Assembly: GCF_022808595.1 (NCBI RefSeq)
Contig: NZ_JAKUCN010000003.1
Location: 468,159-532,158 of the forward strand
Source of the DNA: Microvirga solisilvae
GTDB taxonomy: Bacteria > Pseudomonadota > Alphaproteobacteria > Rhizobiales > Beijerinckiaceae
Length of the DNA stretch: 64,000 bases
Direction: 5' to 3'
How positions within the stretch are numbered: the first letter of the stretch is position 1; each line of letters opens with the position of its first letter. The position numbers were made by a program, and so were the translations under genes. Below, piece by piece: positions 1 to 10,972 of the stretch. The notes below the pieces were generated by a model. That model saw only the letters and a list, made by a program, of their open reading frames with translations, ran no database searches and was not told where the DNA came from.

Positions 1-2
1 GC

Positions 3-3000
3 TCAACACGACCGGCTTTGCCTCGGTGCATCGGCCTTTTCCTCGCCACGGCTTTATCCTTAACAGCCGCCCCTCAGCCTGCTTTTGCGCAGCCGCTTGA
101 GGCTCAGAATGGTGAGCAGGCCGCCATTCTGAGCCTGACAACGGTCCCGGCTACGAAGAAAAGCGAGGTCATGCTGACCATCCGGCAGCCGGGTCGCTTC
201 TCGATCCAGACGGAAAGCGCCACGGGCGTTGAATTCAAGCTCCTGGACATGATTCAAGGCCCTAGCGATGTTGTGGGAGGCATGGGGGCACGGGATGGCC
301 GCCTGGATCAGCTTCTCGATGTGGGCGTCTACAAGCTCGTCACCGAGGGAGCGCACAACGGGAGCGGCGACGCAAAGCTGAGCGCCAGGCCCTTCCGTGA
401 CGCTGCGCCGATCAGCGACGCCCTGCGTCGCGGCGGCTTCATGTCCGCCGATCTCGCAGATCTGCAGCAACGTTCGTTCTGGATTGAGGTGAGGGGAGAA
501 GAGCCCATCTCCATCGATGCGGCGGGACGTTCGTTGCAGGACATGCGCTTGTGGCGGAACGGAACTGATCTGTCCGCTCTCATGCCTGAATGGACATCGG
601 TCGAGCCGGTTGCCGGACGTCCCCTGCGCAGCGCGCGCTTGAAGGGGCGCCTTGAGCCCGGCCTTTATCGTCTCACTGTTTATGGGGGAGAGGCGGTGGC
701 TTGGACCGATGGCAATGCAAGCCAGCCGCTTCATATCCAAGTCGCTCCTCAGGAGCAGACAGCACGGAGCTTTGTCGAAGGCACCATCGGCCCGCTCGGC
801 ATGGTGCGGATTCCATTGCCTAGAAACGCAACCACAGTGCGCGTGGACGTGCCGGAGCCCGTACCTGTCCAGCTGAGGCTGACGAATGGCGCAACGACAT
901 TGGCCTCGGCCTCTTTGACGCGGAAGCACCGCGAACCGGTCATGCAGGTTCGCACACAAGCCGGCAGTGCGCCCTTCGCCGAGATATCAGGCCAGCAAGG
1001 TCAGACCTTCCGGCTGCAGGCTCTCAACCACATCTCCGCGAATGGTGTGCAGAGTGGCGGGCCGCACTGGGTCGGCCTCGCCGTTGCAGGGGAGGGTGGC
1101 GACGAGCTTCCTGCGACAGCAATTCTTGTCCGGTTCGAGAAGGGGCGCGGCACGGTGCTGGCCTCCCAGGCGCCGAGCGTCGGCCCGACAAAGGCCCTTC
1201 GGTGGCGCTTCAATCTCAGAGGATCGAGCACCATCCTGTTCCAGGTGACTCAAGCCTCCACGGTAGCGGTCACGATCGAGGGTATCGCCGCGAAAGCATC
1301 GATCACGCCGGTGCTGGAGAATGCCAATCCTCTGCGCGCAGACGGCCGTATGCCTTCCCGCTACGATCTCGATGCCGGGTGGTATCGTCTGAAGCTCGAT
1401 CCCGCTCCCGGCGCGGTCGGGCCGATTGATCTGACTCTTGGACCACCGGGCTTAACGGCGGATGTCGCCCGGATGCCGCAGCGATCCATCATTCCGCTCG
1501 GCGTTCAGGATTTCGGACAGAACGCCAATCATTCAGTGATCGCCAATAGCGCTCCCGGGCTTCTCACCGAACCGATCATACGGCCCCTGTCAACATCGGT
1601 GAGCCCATCTCCCCTGACCGTTTTGCAGCGCGCAGGGGAAAGTCTGGAAATTCCAATTCGCTATTCCTCCGATCAGGAGGTCTTTGCCATCGATGCTGCC
1701 GGACAGGCCGTCGCCGTGAATTTGCTTCCGGTCGAGGACCCCAGCGCACAAGTTGCCCCCGATGGGCGTGAACGTGAGGCGAAGGTGAGCCTCTCACCGC
1801 CGAAAGCCGACAGAGTCGTCACATTGGCCTCTAGAAAACCTCCGCCGCAACGGCGGCTCGAGGTGGAGCGCCCCGAAGCGCGTCCCATGCTCAAGGCCGG
1901 GGCGCCGATGTTCTTCGATCTCAAGCAGGATGAGCAACGCAGTTTCGATCTTGAGGTCGCGGAAGGCGGGCTTTATCGGATCGAGACATTGGGACGCTTG
2001 AAGACGGAGGCGTCTCTCTCGACAGCCTTCCTACCTGCGCTCGGAAGAAGCGTCATGGGTGCGGGTCAGAACGCGCTCATCCAATCCTATTTGAGAGCAG
2101 GTCGATATCGCATCATCGTCAAGGCGGTCGATTCAAGCGGCCGCGTCGGCATCGTCGCCCGCAAGGGGGTGATGGAAGAAGGTCAGATGATGCTGTCCGG
2201 AGAAACAGTCCGTGCGACGCTTAGCCCAGGAAAAGGCGTTGTGTTTCCAGTCACGATCGATCGTGCCGGAGCGTACAATCTTCAGATATTGAGTCAGGGC
2301 GCCGAGTTCCAGTCGCGGGTCGAGGATGCCGAAGGTTGGCCATTGTCGCCGACCAATCAATCGGCTGCTGGCGACTGGACGATGGATGAGGAAAAGCTGC
2401 GTCTGGTGATTCTTCCGCAGGCCAAGGAGGGGCGCGTGATCGCGCGCATCCAGTCTTCTCCGCCAGCAGTGGAAAGAGTTGGTCATGGTCCTCACGAACT
2501 GCCCCTGCTCAACGGAGTCAGGCACCAATGGCGCGAGCCGCAAGGTCGCGACGAGCCGCGAACACCGGATCGCTGGACCTTCTCGCTGGAGGGGCCGGCG
2601 AATACGGTTCTGTCGCTCAGCGACGGCATGGTGGGCGAACTGATCAAGATCGATGGAGCTTCTCCGCAGCCCATCGGCAAGCTGACAAAGGGAAGCGATT
2701 ACAAAGGAAAGCTCTCGCCGGGACGTTATGCGGTCGATGTGCGGGGCCTCGGCCGCAACGACCGTCTCGATTACGATCTGAAACTCGAGACGAAGGAGAT
2801 TCAGCCCGCTGCGCCCTGGCAGGTGGAGCTTCCTGCGAGCATTCCCTTCTCGATCGCGCAGGATCGCGTGGTCAATCTCACCACCTTCGGACAGCCCGAT
2901 GTGCGCGGGGTGCTTCTGGATGAGAATGAGCGCGTAGTCGAGCGACTAGATGACAGGACGAACGATTGGAATCTTGCTCTGTCGCGACGTCTTGCGGCCG

Positions 3001-5198
3001 GCTCCTACACTCTCAAGTTGTTCAAGGCTGATCCTGCTCCAGGCAGTGAGAGTGCGGCCGAGGAGGATAGCGGGTCGAATGAAGGCGGCGAAGAATTCTC
3101 TGACGCAAGTGAAGCGGATGATGTCGCGCCTCGCAAAAACACGGTTGAAGTTCGTCTGACGCTCCCACAAGAAGAAAGCGCCGCCTTGCTCTCTGATGGT
3201 TCCGCGTCATTCAAGGCGCGCAACGTCGTGCGCATCTTCCCCTTGCAGGCAACGGCGCCGGACCGCCTGACATTGCTCGGCGCTCAATCCAGCACGGAAA
3301 TCGCGCTGGTTCTGGAACGTCGCGATGGTCAGGGACGGTGGCGGCAGGTCGGATACGACAAGGGCCAAGCGCCACTTATAGCCGCAATGATCGATCAGGA
3401 CGATGCGCGTCCGTGGCGAGTTTTGGTGTGGACCATCGATGAGAGCGATGCGGACATCAAGCTCGCGACTCGCTCCGTCACCCGCCCCATGCAGACTGCA
3501 GGAGATTTGCGTTTCGAGCCGGAAACTTTGATCGAGCAAAGCCAGACAATGACTTTCGATGTAGCATCCATCGCTGCACCAGGAGCAGGCGTTCTCAAAC
3601 TGCACGGCAATGAAAGTCCATTGCTGGCGGGGGCCTCCACGGGTCGCGCTTTGACACCTGTGATCGGCGACGCTCTCATTCCGCAGAGTGAAAGGCTTTG
3701 GCTTGTGCGGCGCGCGAGCAATACGAAGCTCTCGCTGCAGCCTGTAGCGACGTCGGGCGACCGTCTGGACCTTCAGCTCGGTGAAGGAGAGCAGGCAACC
3801 ATTCCTGTCGCGTCTCAAGCTCAAGGGATCCTCACAGCCTTCATCGCTGAATCGACATTTGGGCAGCCCAACATCGATGCGGGGTTGGGGTCGGGAACAT
3901 CAAAGCGCAGCGCCTTTGCACTTGCCCTTGGTCGGTCGGCGCGGTTGTGGAATGCTGAAGGGCAGGATCCGTTGCGCGTCTCGCTGAAGAGCCTTTCCCT
4001 GAAGCGCGCCGCGGATATCTCGCAAAGCGTCTCATCACTGTCCCTCGAAGCGCTTACGGCACAACCGGTTGTCCTGCCGGAGGGCCGCAAACGTCTGTCA
4101 CTGGTCCTCAGCCCGGGCACTTCCGCCATTGCCGGATGGAATAATCAGAAGGACAGGGTCGTGACGGTATGGAGCGGTGGTGAAGCGGTCAGCCGCACCA
4201 TCGAAGGCACATTTACTACGCTGCTTCTCGTGAATGCCGGTGATCAGAAAGCGCCTGTTTCGTTCAGCGTAACATCCTTGAATCAGGATCCCCTTATTTT
4301 GTCCGACGGCAAGGTACTCAAGCGCTTCATTGGTGCGGCAGGCTCCTTATCGATTCCCGTCGATGTCGCGCCAGGTGCGCGCCTGACCCTTGCTGGCGCG
4401 GAGGCGATGTTCGTTAGCCGCGACGGGCGCTACTTGGAAGGCAGATCTCTTGTGCTGCCGGGGCCGGGAGAACTGGTGCTGCGTCATAAGGCCGGGCTTG
4501 TGGCGGCCTGGATTGACAGCGAGAAGATGAAGGCCTGGAGCTCGGCCGCTTCGCGGCAGGTGGAGCTACCGTATGCCACGTCACTTGAGGGGCAAGTGAT
4601 GGCTTTCGCCCTGCAACTGCCCACGCCTGTTCTCGTAACGGCCCGCACTAATGCTCCCGTCATTTTGGCGCTATCTCCATCTGGTGCGGAGTTACGGCCT
4701 GAGTTCTTTCCTGCCGGGGCCGAGTTCCAGCATTATCTGCCCGGCGGCTCCGCTGAGTTGAAGATCTACTCGCCTCACGACGGGCCGCTGACCGGAGCCA
4801 TCGAACTCACGGCTCAGCCTGTTCGGACGGTTTCCGAAGGGCTTGCGGAGGCTGTCACTGTTTCTCCGGGCGGTGCGGCTCTTTTCGCCTTCGATGTCAA
4901 GAAACCGAGCAGGATCGGTGTCGGATTACAATCCGATCCGGGTAACGCCGCGCTGCGGTTGCTCGATGCGCGAGGGCAAGCGGTCGGTCATGGGCTGACT
5001 CAGATCCACGATCTGGCGGCAGGATCCTACGTGCTTGAGGCGCGCATTCCTGCGGATGCCGAACCGGCAAGCGTTCGCGCTGCCGTCATCGGCATTGCGC
5101 CGCCGCCTTCCGGTCCGCCACAGGACATCACTCTTCGATATCTCGAAATGGTGGGGCTCTCTCCCCTTCGCTCCCAGAATTCCGGAAAGACGCCATGA
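3..5198 (+). CDS. Giant secreted beta-rich protein, partner of alpha-2-macroglobulin (5' end cut by window)
   Basis: I do not recognise a named family. The frame is open to the window edge. A TTG at 18 could start it, but has no ribosome binding site, so the true start is probably just upstream. The N-terminus is a clear signal peptide (hydrophobic core GLFLATALSLTAA, cleavage near AFA-Q), so the protein is exported. About 1,730 residues follow with no membrane segment. A motif of the form L-x-A/P-G-x-Y-x-L recurs at least six times (LEPGLYRL, LDAGWYRL, LRAGRYRI, LSPGRYAV, LAAGSYTL, LAAGSYVL), suggesting serial beta-sandwich modules like pre-peptidase C-terminal domains. An acidic linker rich in E, S and D lies near residue 1015. 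Its stop overlaps the start of the macroglobulin gene (ATGA), so the two are translationally coupled and probably act together in the periplasm. Confidence 0.8.
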   Translation, partial: STRPALPRCIGLFLATALSLTAAPQPAFAQPLEAQNGEQAAILSLTTVPATKKSEVMLTIRQPGRFSIQTESATGVEFKLLDMIQGPSDVVGGMGARDGRLDQLLDVGVYKLVTEGAHNGSGDAKLSARPFRDAAPISDALRRGGFMSADLADLQQRSFWIEVRGEEPISIDAAGRSLQDMRLWRNGTDLSALMPEWTSVEPVAGRPLRSARLKGRLEPGLYRLTVYGGEAVAWTDGNASQPLHIQVAPQEQTARSFVEGTIGPLGMVRIPLPRNATTVRVDVPEPVPVQLRLTNGATTLASASLTRKHREPVMQVRTQAGSAPFAEISGQQGQTFRLQALNHISANGVQSGGPHWVGLAVAGEGGDELPATAILVRFEKGRGTVLASQAPSVGPTKALRWRFNLRGSSTILFQVTQASTVAVTIEGIAAKASITPVLENANPLRADGRMPSRYDLDAGWYRLKLDPAPGAVGPIDLTLGPPGLTADVARMPQRSIIPLGVQDFGQNANHSVIANSAPGLLTEPIIRPLSTSVSPSPLTVLQRAGESLEIPIRYSSDQEVFAIDAAGQAVAVNLLPVEDPSAQVAPDGREREAKVSLSPPKADRVVTLASRKPPPQRRLEVERPEARPMLKAGAPMFFDLKQDEQRSFDLEVAEGGLYRIETLGRLKTEASLSTAFLPALGRSVMGAGQNALIQSYLRAGRYRIIVKAVDSSGRVGIVARKGVMEEGQMMLSGETVRATLSPGKGVVFPVTIDRAGAYNLQILSQGAEFQSRVEDAEGWPLSPTNQSAAGDWTMDEEKLRLVILPQAKEGRVIARIQSSPPAVERVGHGPHELPLLNGVRHQWREPQGRDEPRTPDRWTFSLEGPANTVLSLSDGMVGELIKIDGASPQPIGKLTKGSDYKGKLSPGRYAVDVRGLGRNDRLDYDLKLETKEIQPAAPWQVELPASIPFSIAQDRVVNLTTFGQPDVRGVLLDENERVVERLDDRTNDWNLALSRRLAAGSYTLKLFKADPAPGSESAAEEDSGSNEGGEEFSDASEADDVAPRKNTVEVRLTLPQEESAALLSDGSASFKARNVVRIFPLQATAPDRLTLLGAQSSTEIALVLERRDGQGRWRQVGYDKGQAPLIAAMIDQDDARPWRVLVWTIDESDADIKLATRSVTRPMQTAGDLRFEPETLIEQSQTMTFDVASIAAPGAGVLKLHGNESPLLAGASTGRALTPVIGDALIPQSERLWLVRRASNTKLSLQPVATSGDRLDLQLGEGEQATIPVASQAQGILTAFIAESTFGQPNIDAGLGSGTSKRSAFALALGRSARLWNAEGQDPLRVSLKSLSLKRAADISQSVSSLSLEALTAQPVVLPEGRKRLSLVLSPGTSAIAGWNNQKDRVVTVWSGGEAVSRTIEGTFTTLLLVNAGDQKAPVSFSVTSLNQDPLILSDGKVLKRFIGAAGSLSIPVDVAPGARLTLAGAEAMFVSRDGRYLEGRSLVLPGPGELVLRHKAGLVAAWIDSEKMKAWSSAASRQVELPYATSLEGQVMAFALQLPTPVLVTARTNAPVILALSPSGAELRPEFFPAGAEFQHYLPGGSAELKIYSPHDGPLTGAIELTAQPVRTVSEGLAEAVTVSPGGAALFAFDVKKPSRIGVGLQSDPGNAALRLLDARGQAVGHGLTQIHDLAAGSYVLEARIPADAEPASVRAAVIGIAPPPSGPPQDITLRYLEMVGLSPLRSQNSGKTP

Positions 5199-8100
5199 TC
5201 CGCTCTTCACGTTTCCTCGGCCTCGTTCTCGTCGCGGTTTGCGGGCTTGCCGGATCGGCTCAGGCTCAGACATCGCCTGCTTCTTCCATGGAGCGCGATC
5301 TCGTTAGTCGTGCTGATGGTGCCAAGATTGTGCCGGAACATTTCCTGCAACCCTGGGATCCGGTTACCCTCTTCTTTGATCGCGACCTGGGTCCGCAGAA
5401 AGGCGGTCCTGAAGATCATCCGGAGCGCGTTGTACAACTCACGCCCGATCATCCTGGTGCATGGCAATGGATCGACGCGCGCACGCTGCAGTTCCGCCCG
5501 GCGGAGCCCTGGCATCCTCTGCGGCGTGTCAATTTCTCCATGCAGAATTTTTCCGCTCGTCTTGTGCCTGTTCTTCCGGCGCCGGTCAGCGTTCACCCAG
5601 AGGATGAGGAATATGGAACGGCGGATCTCGACCGTTTCACCCTCGTTTTCCCGAATCCTATCGATCAGGCCGCACTCACGCGGCTTCTGACGATCGAGGT
5701 GCGGCCGCTGCCCGGCGTGTCCGATCGTGATGCTCAGGTGCTGACGGCGCAGGATTTTACCATCAAGGCTGTCGAGAAGAGCCAGAACAGCAAGAACAAC
5801 GCTTATTTCGTTACCCTGCGCAATCCGCTGCCCGATGGCAGGATGGCGCTTCTCAAGCTGCGCTTAGCTGACGAGCCGGGCCTCGACATTCCGATCTACG
5901 AACGCCGCTTCCGCAGTGCCTCGCCCTTCATGGCGCGCAAAGTCGTATGCGGCTCGCGTCTCGACGACGTCGAGCGCGACGGCGTGCTGCAATGCACGCC
6001 CTATGGAGAGGGCGACGGCGATCTGTCCAGCGCCAAGCGCAGCATCATCCTTGCTTTCACACACCGACCCCAGGAACTTGATGTTCTGCAGATGCGCGAG
6101 GCTTTGCGCATCTCGCCGCCCGTCGACGATCTCACCGTCACGCGAGAGCGGATGAACCTGAACGTTTCGGGCAAGTTCCTCGCCAACACGATTTATGAAC
6201 TCCGCATCGAGCCCGGCACGCTCAAGGACGAGCGGGGACGTGAGCTGTCCGGCGAGGCCGTGACTCGTCGCTTCTCTTTCGTTCCTGAAAAGCCTGCGCT
6301 GGTGTGGGACGTAAATCAAGGCATCGTCGAGCGATTTGGCCCACAGATGCTGCCGCTGCGTGGGCGCAGCTACGATGTCGCCGATATCCGCATTCACAAG
6401 ATCAATCCGCTCGCGCGCGATTTCTGGCCCTTCCCAGGAGACGGCCTCCTGACTGATGATGCTGCCGTTCCACCGCTGTCAGGCAACGAGCCGAATGCTT
6501 GGAATACGGCAGAGGATATCGAGGCGGACGCGATGGTCGAGCGCATCAGGGTCCTGGGTTCGCCGGCTGTATCGGAAATCGTGCCGCTGCCGATCCGCCG
6601 CGGGGGAACGAGTGCGAAATTCGGAGTCGACATCAAGCCGCTTCTCTCCAAGATAGCCGGGCCAGAGCAGCCAGGAACCTATCTCATCGGCCTTCGCCCA
6701 GTCGATGGCGGACCTCGCCGCTGGCTGCGTGCGCAGGTGACAGACCTCAGTCTGTCTGCGATCGAGGAGGCGCAGCGCGTGCGCTTTGCCGTCACGTCCC
6801 TTGCCTCTGCACAGCCTGTCGACGGGGCCGAGATCCGTCTTGAAGGATTGCGCGATGACAAGTTCGTGGTTCTCGCTCAGGGGCGGACTGATGCACAAGG
6901 TGCTTTCACCTGGTCGCTTGCAAACCGCGCTCCGGCCGAGATTAAACGCGTCATGGTCACGAAAGGCCTCGACACTCTGGTGATCGAGCCCACCCGCGCT
7001 CCGGCTGAATATCATCAGGAGAACTGGACGCGGCCTGAGGAAACATGGCTGTCATGGGCCACAGATCCGGAAATGCCGCGTGCCGAGGAGACGCGCGTCC
7101 TGTGCCACATCTTCACGGAGCGCCCAATCTATCGTCCCGAGGAGCCGGTGCATATCAAAGGCTTCGTGCGGAATTATCGCGCAGGTGGTTTGTCTTACGC
7201 CACGAAGGGCGGCGATCTCGTCATTTCGGGTCCCAGCGATCAGGAATGGCGCATTCCTGTCACTCCCGATGCGAATGGTGGCTTGTATCACAAGTTCGAT
7301 GTCGCAACGACGGCAACCGGCGACTATTTGGTCCGGTTCGAGACAAAGGATGCCAACGAAGAAGGGTGCGGCATCGTCGGCTTCAAGAAGGAGGCCTACC
7401 GGCTTCCCACCTTCGAGGTCCTGCTCGACAGCCCATCATCCGTTCCTCTCGATGGAGAATTCTCCGTCGATCTTACGGCCCGCTTCTTCGCGGGTGGCCT
7501 TGTGGCAGACCGTCCCATCAAGTGGCGTGTGACGCAGTTTCCGCATAACTGGATTCCTCAGGGACGCGAAGGTTTCCTGTTTTCCTCCGACGCGCGCTAT
7601 TCCAGCGAACGGAAGTTCCGTTCGACTCCCGTGCTGGAGCGGGAAGGCCGCACCGATGACGGTGGATCGGCACGCCTTACGCTCGACCCTACCATCGAGC
7701 CGACGGCGCAGCCGAGGCGTTACGTGATCGAAGCGACCGTGACAGGGGACGATGATGTGCAGATCCGCAACACGCAGAATGTGGTTGCGCTCCCGCCTTT
7801 TGCCTTGGGATTGAAAGTGCCGCGCTATCTGCCGGCACCCACCACCATTCCAGCGGAACTATTGGCGGTCGATGCCAAGGGCGATGCTCTTTCCGGACTT
7901 GCCATGAATGTGCGCTTCATCAAGCGCAATTGGAACTCGGTGCTGCAGGCCAGCGATTTCAGCCAGGGCTCCGCGAAATATGTGACCGAGGTCATGGATG
8001 AGACCCTGAGCGAGATGAAGCTCACGAGTGCTCGCGACATTCTTGCCATGAACTTCGAGCCGAAGGGCGCAGGCGTCTATATCATCGAGGTCGATGCCAG

Positions 8101-10954
8101 CGACCGTCTCGGACGCAAGCAGGCCGTCAGTGTCGATTTCTTCGTCGGAGGGCCCGAGCCTGTCACATGGTCCCGACCGCCGACGCAGACCGTTAGTGTT
8201 GCCAGCGATAAGGATGATTACGCGCCGGGAGAGACGGCAATCCTAATCGTTCAAAGTCCCTTTCAGAATGGCCGTGCGCTGGCCGTTGTCGAGGAACCGG
8301 GCGGTCAGTTCCGTTACGATTGGGTGACCATCCAGAATGGAACCGGGCGCTATGAGGTGAAACTGCGCAAGGAGCAGATGCCGAAGCTCGCCGTGCATTT
8401 CCTGCTCATGCGCGGACGCCTCGACGGATCTTCGCCTAATCCCACCGCACCTTTCGACCAAGGCAAGCCTGTGACATTGGCCGCCACCAAATGGGTCACG
8501 GTGAAGCCCGTCAAGCATATCGTGACGGCATCGCTGGAAGCGCCGCAGAAGGCGCGACCAGGGCAGGAAGTGGAAGTCGTGCTGCGTCTATCCGACGATA
8601 CAGGAAAACCTGTTGCCGGAGAGGCGACATTCTGGATGGTGGATCAGGCAGTTCTCTCTCTGGCCCGCGAGCAACCGCTCGATCCTCTCAAGGCCTTCAT
8701 CGTCGAGAGGCCGACGCAAGCCGCGATCCGCGATACGCGCAACATGGCTTTCGGCGTTATTCCGCTGGACGAGACGCCCGGCGGCGATGAGCTGAGCGAT
8801 GATTGGGGCATGGAGAATATCTCCGTCCGCAAGAACTTCACGCCGGTCCCGGTCTACCTTCCGAAGGTAATCGTCGGTCCGGATGGCGTGGCGCGGATCA
8901 AGGTGAAACTGCCGGATACGCTGACTATCTACAAGCTGCGTGCGAAGGCGGTGAGCGGCCCCGACCGTTTCGGCTTTGCCGTTGGTGAAATGATGATCAG
9001 GCAGGAGATTGTCGCACAACCGGCCCTGCCTCGTTTCGTGCGTCCGGGCGACCAGTTTGATGCTGGACTCATCGCCCGCGTGGTCGAAGGGCCCGGCGGG
9101 ACCGGACGCACGGCCTTGTCGATGACCGGAGGCCTATTGAGCGGAGCTGCCGAGCAGGCTCTTGCATGGCAGGTGAACCGGCCCGCGCGCCTCGATTTCC
9201 CCGTCACTGTTGCCGAGCCGAAGCCGGGGATCGGATCCGACGCTGCGCCGATGCGCCTGCGCTTCGCGCTCCAGCGGGATGTGGACAAAGCTGGCGATGC
9301 CGTTGAGATCGTACTGCCTGTGCGTCCCGATCGCTCGCCGAGGCGTGAGCGGGAGATTGTCGAGATCGCGCCCGGAGCGCGGGCGACGGTCGCTGCACCT
9401 GCCCAAATGCCTCGCGAAGGTTCCTATGCGCGCACGGTGACGCTCGCCAGCGATCCTGTTCTCGTGCGTCTTCTTGCCGGGCTCAACTATCTCGTCGCCT
9501 ATCCCTATGGATGCACCGAGCAGGAGATCGCGTTGGCATCGGCGGCGCTCGCTCTCAAGCCTGTTACGCCGCTTCTCTCCGCGGCCGGACTTGAAGGACG
9601 CATCACGGAAGAGGTGCAGCAGGCAGCCCGCACGATCGGTCGGTCCATCGATGATGACGGACTTGTTGCCTTCTGGCCTCGCGCGAAGGGCAATGTTTCT
9701 CTGACGGCATGGTCCTATACCTTCCTCAAGGCCGCCGAGCGTGCAGGAGAGCCGGTGGACAAGACCTTGATCGCGCGGCTCGAAGGCGTTCTCAAGCAGG
9801 CCATGCGCTCCGATTATGGCCGTCTGCTCGCAGGCGAGGAGTTGCGTGAGCGAGTGGAGGCCCTGAATGCTCTGGCCGCAAACAACCAGCTTGATCAGCC
9901 CTATCTCACCGAACTGTCACGCCGCGCGCCAAACCTGCCTGTGCCGTCGCTGGCCCAGGTGGTCACTGCGACGGCGCGCTCTTCGGGCGCACCGGATCGG
10001 CAGTTGAGCGCGAACCTTCTTGAAGAGCTGTTGGGAAGAGTGAAGTTCCTGTCGCGGAATGGATCGATGATCTATGCAGGACAAGCTGGCGACGGCGGAA
10101 ACCCTGTGATCCTTCCGTCTGAGGTCCGCAACCTTTCCGAGGTCATTCGGGCTGTCGCTGCGGCCGCGCCAGAGGATCGCAGGCTTCCTGTCCTGCGTGA
10201 TGGACTGATCAACCTCTCCGACGCGAATGGCTGGGGTTCGACTCATGCCAATACGGCTGCGATTCAAACATTAGCAGAGGCATGGCAGAGACCTCAGTCT
10301 CCTATTCCAGTCGCAGTTACAGAACCTTATAGCAGCGATACGGCTCCTCTTGTTCTCAAAAGCGATGCGCCCATGCTGAATCGAGAGATCGATGTGCCGA
10401 CTCATGTCACGCTCAAGAACGATGGAAAAGCCTCCGTCATCGCTCTCGTGGATACACGCTATCAGCCGAGCGAGCCCGGCTCCGAAGCAGCCCCCGTGGT
10501 TGCGGGCTTCGTGCTGACGCGCGAAGCCTACCGTGTGGCCCGCAATGGATCGGCATCTGCTTCCGAGCGATTGCACGAGCGAAACCTGCAGCTGAATGTC
10601 GGGGATGTGATCGAGGAGATTGTCGAACTCGTCAATCCGGAGGACCGGACGCATGTGATAGTCCGCCTGCCGCTGGCGGCAGGGTTAGAGCCTCTCAATC
10701 CAGCTCTCGCCACGGCGCCTGCCGAAGCAACGCCTTCGGAAGGGCCGACGCTTGCGCCGACATCGTCGTCTTTCCAGGATGATTCCGTGCTCTACGCCTA
10801 TGACACCTTGCCGAAGGGAAAATACCGATTCGTCTTCCGGACTCGTGCGCAGATCGTCGGATCCTTCACGCAGCCTCCGGGAGAGGTGGAGATGATGTAC
10901 AAAGCAGGTGTCTATGGCGCGAGTGCGGGGCGGCGGGTCGTCATCGCGCGGTAG
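5195..10954 (+). CDS. Alpha-2-macroglobulin family protease-trapping protein (YfhM-like)
   Basis: This is a 1,919-residue bacterial alpha-2-macroglobulin. Members trap attacking proteases through a bait region and a reactive thioester, guarding the periplasm and cell wall. A signal peptide (MIRSSRFLGLVLVAVCGLAGSAQAQ) is present. It looks like a signal peptidase I site rather than a convincing lipobox, unlike lipoprotein YfhM of E. coli. The MG domains occupy the N-terminal two thirds, including the typical MG2 phrase IFTERPIYRPEEPVHIKGFVR. The thioester motif GCTEQ sits at about residue 1440, followed by an alpha-helical thioester domain and a C-terminal receptor-binding-like domain. Upstream it overlaps the giant secreted protein, and 18 bases downstream lies pbpC, the classical partner that repairs peptidoglycan after a breach. 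Family assignment is secure; the protease target is unknown. Confidence 0.95.
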   Translation: MIRSSRFLGLVLVAVCGLAGSAQAQTSPASSMERDLVSRADGAKIVPEHFLQPWDPVTLFFDRDLGPQKGGPEDHPERVVQLTPDHPGAWQWIDARTLQFRPAEPWHPLRRVNFSMQNFSARLVPVLPAPVSVHPEDEEYGTADLDRFTLVFPNPIDQAALTRLLTIEVRPLPGVSDRDAQVLTAQDFTIKAVEKSQNSKNNAYFVTLRNPLPDGRMALLKLRLADEPGLDIPIYERRFRSASPFMARKVVCGSRLDDVERDGVLQCTPYGEGDGDLSSAKRSIILAFTHRPQELDVLQMREALRISPPVDDLTVTRERMNLNVSGKFLANTIYELRIEPGTLKDERGRELSGEAVTRRFSFVPEKPALVWDVNQGIVERFGPQMLPLRGRSYDVADIRIHKINPLARDFWPFPGDGLLTDDAAVPPLSGNEPNAWNTAEDIEADAMVERIRVLGSPAVSEIVPLPIRRGGTSAKFGVDIKPLLSKIAGPEQPGTYLIGLRPVDGGPRRWLRAQVTDLSLSAIEEAQRVRFAVTSLASAQPVDGAEIRLEGLRDDKFVVLAQGRTDAQGAFTWSLANRAPAEIKRVMVTKGLDTLVIEPTRAPAEYHQENWTRPEETWLSWATDPEMPRAEETRVLCHIFTERPIYRPEEPVHIKGFVRNYRAGGLSYATKGGDLVISGPSDQEWRIPVTPDANGGLYHKFDVATTATGDYLVRFETKDANEEGCGIVGFKKEAYRLPTFEVLLDSPSSVPLDGEFSVDLTARFFAGGLVADRPIKWRVTQFPHNWIPQGREGFLFSSDARYSSERKFRSTPVLEREGRTDDGGSARLTLDPTIEPTAQPRRYVIEATVTGDDDVQIRNTQNVVALPPFALGLKVPRYLPAPTTIPAELLAVDAKGDALSGLAMNVRFIKRNWNSVLQASDFSQGSAKYVTEVMDETLSEMKLTSARDILAMNFEPKGAGVYIIEVDASDRLGRKQAVSVDFFVGGPEPVTWSRPPTQTVSVASDKDDYAPGETAILIVQSPFQNGRALAVVEEPGGQFRYDWVTIQNGTGRYEVKLRKEQMPKLAVHFLLMRGRLDGSSPNPTAPFDQGKPVTLAATKWVTVKPVKHIVTASLEAPQKARPGQEVEVVLRLSDDTGKPVAGEATFWMVDQAVLSLAREQPLDPLKAFIVERPTQAAIRDTRNMAFGVIPLDETPGGDELSDDWGMENISVRKNFTPVPVYLPKVIVGPDGVARIKVKLPDTLTIYKLRAKAVSGPDRFGFAVGEMMIRQEIVAQPALPRFVRPGDQFDAGLIARVVEGPGGTGRTALSMTGGLLSGAAEQALAWQVNRPARLDFPVTVAEPKPGIGSDAAPMRLRFALQRDVDKAGDAVEIVLPVRPDRSPRREREIVEIAPGARATVAAPAQMPREGSYARTVTLASDPVLVRLLAGLNYLVAYPYGCTEQEIALASAALALKPVTPLLSAAGLEGRITEEVQQAARTIGRSIDDDGLVAFWPRAKGNVSLTAWSYTFLKAAERAGEPVDKTLIARLEGVLKQAMRSDYGRLLAGEELRERVEALNALAANNQLDQPYLTELSRRAPNLPVPSLAQVVTATARSSGAPDRQLSANLLEELLGRVKFLSRNGSMIYAGQAGDGGNPVILPSEVRNLSEVIRAVAAAAPEDRRLPVLRDGLINLSDANGWGSTHANTAAIQTLAEAWQRPQSPIPVAVTEPYSSDTAPLVLKSDAPMLNREIDVPTHVTLKNDGKASVIALVDTRYQPSEPGSEAAPVVAGFVLTREAYRVARNGSASASERLHERNLQLNVGDVIEEIVELVNPEDRTHVIVRLPLAAGLEPLNPALATAPAEATPSEGPTLAPTSSSFQDDSVLYAYDTLPKGKYRFVFRTRAQIVGSFTQPPGEVEMMYKAGVYGASAGRRVVIAR

Positions 10955-10972
10955 CTTGCATGCTTTGCGGCG

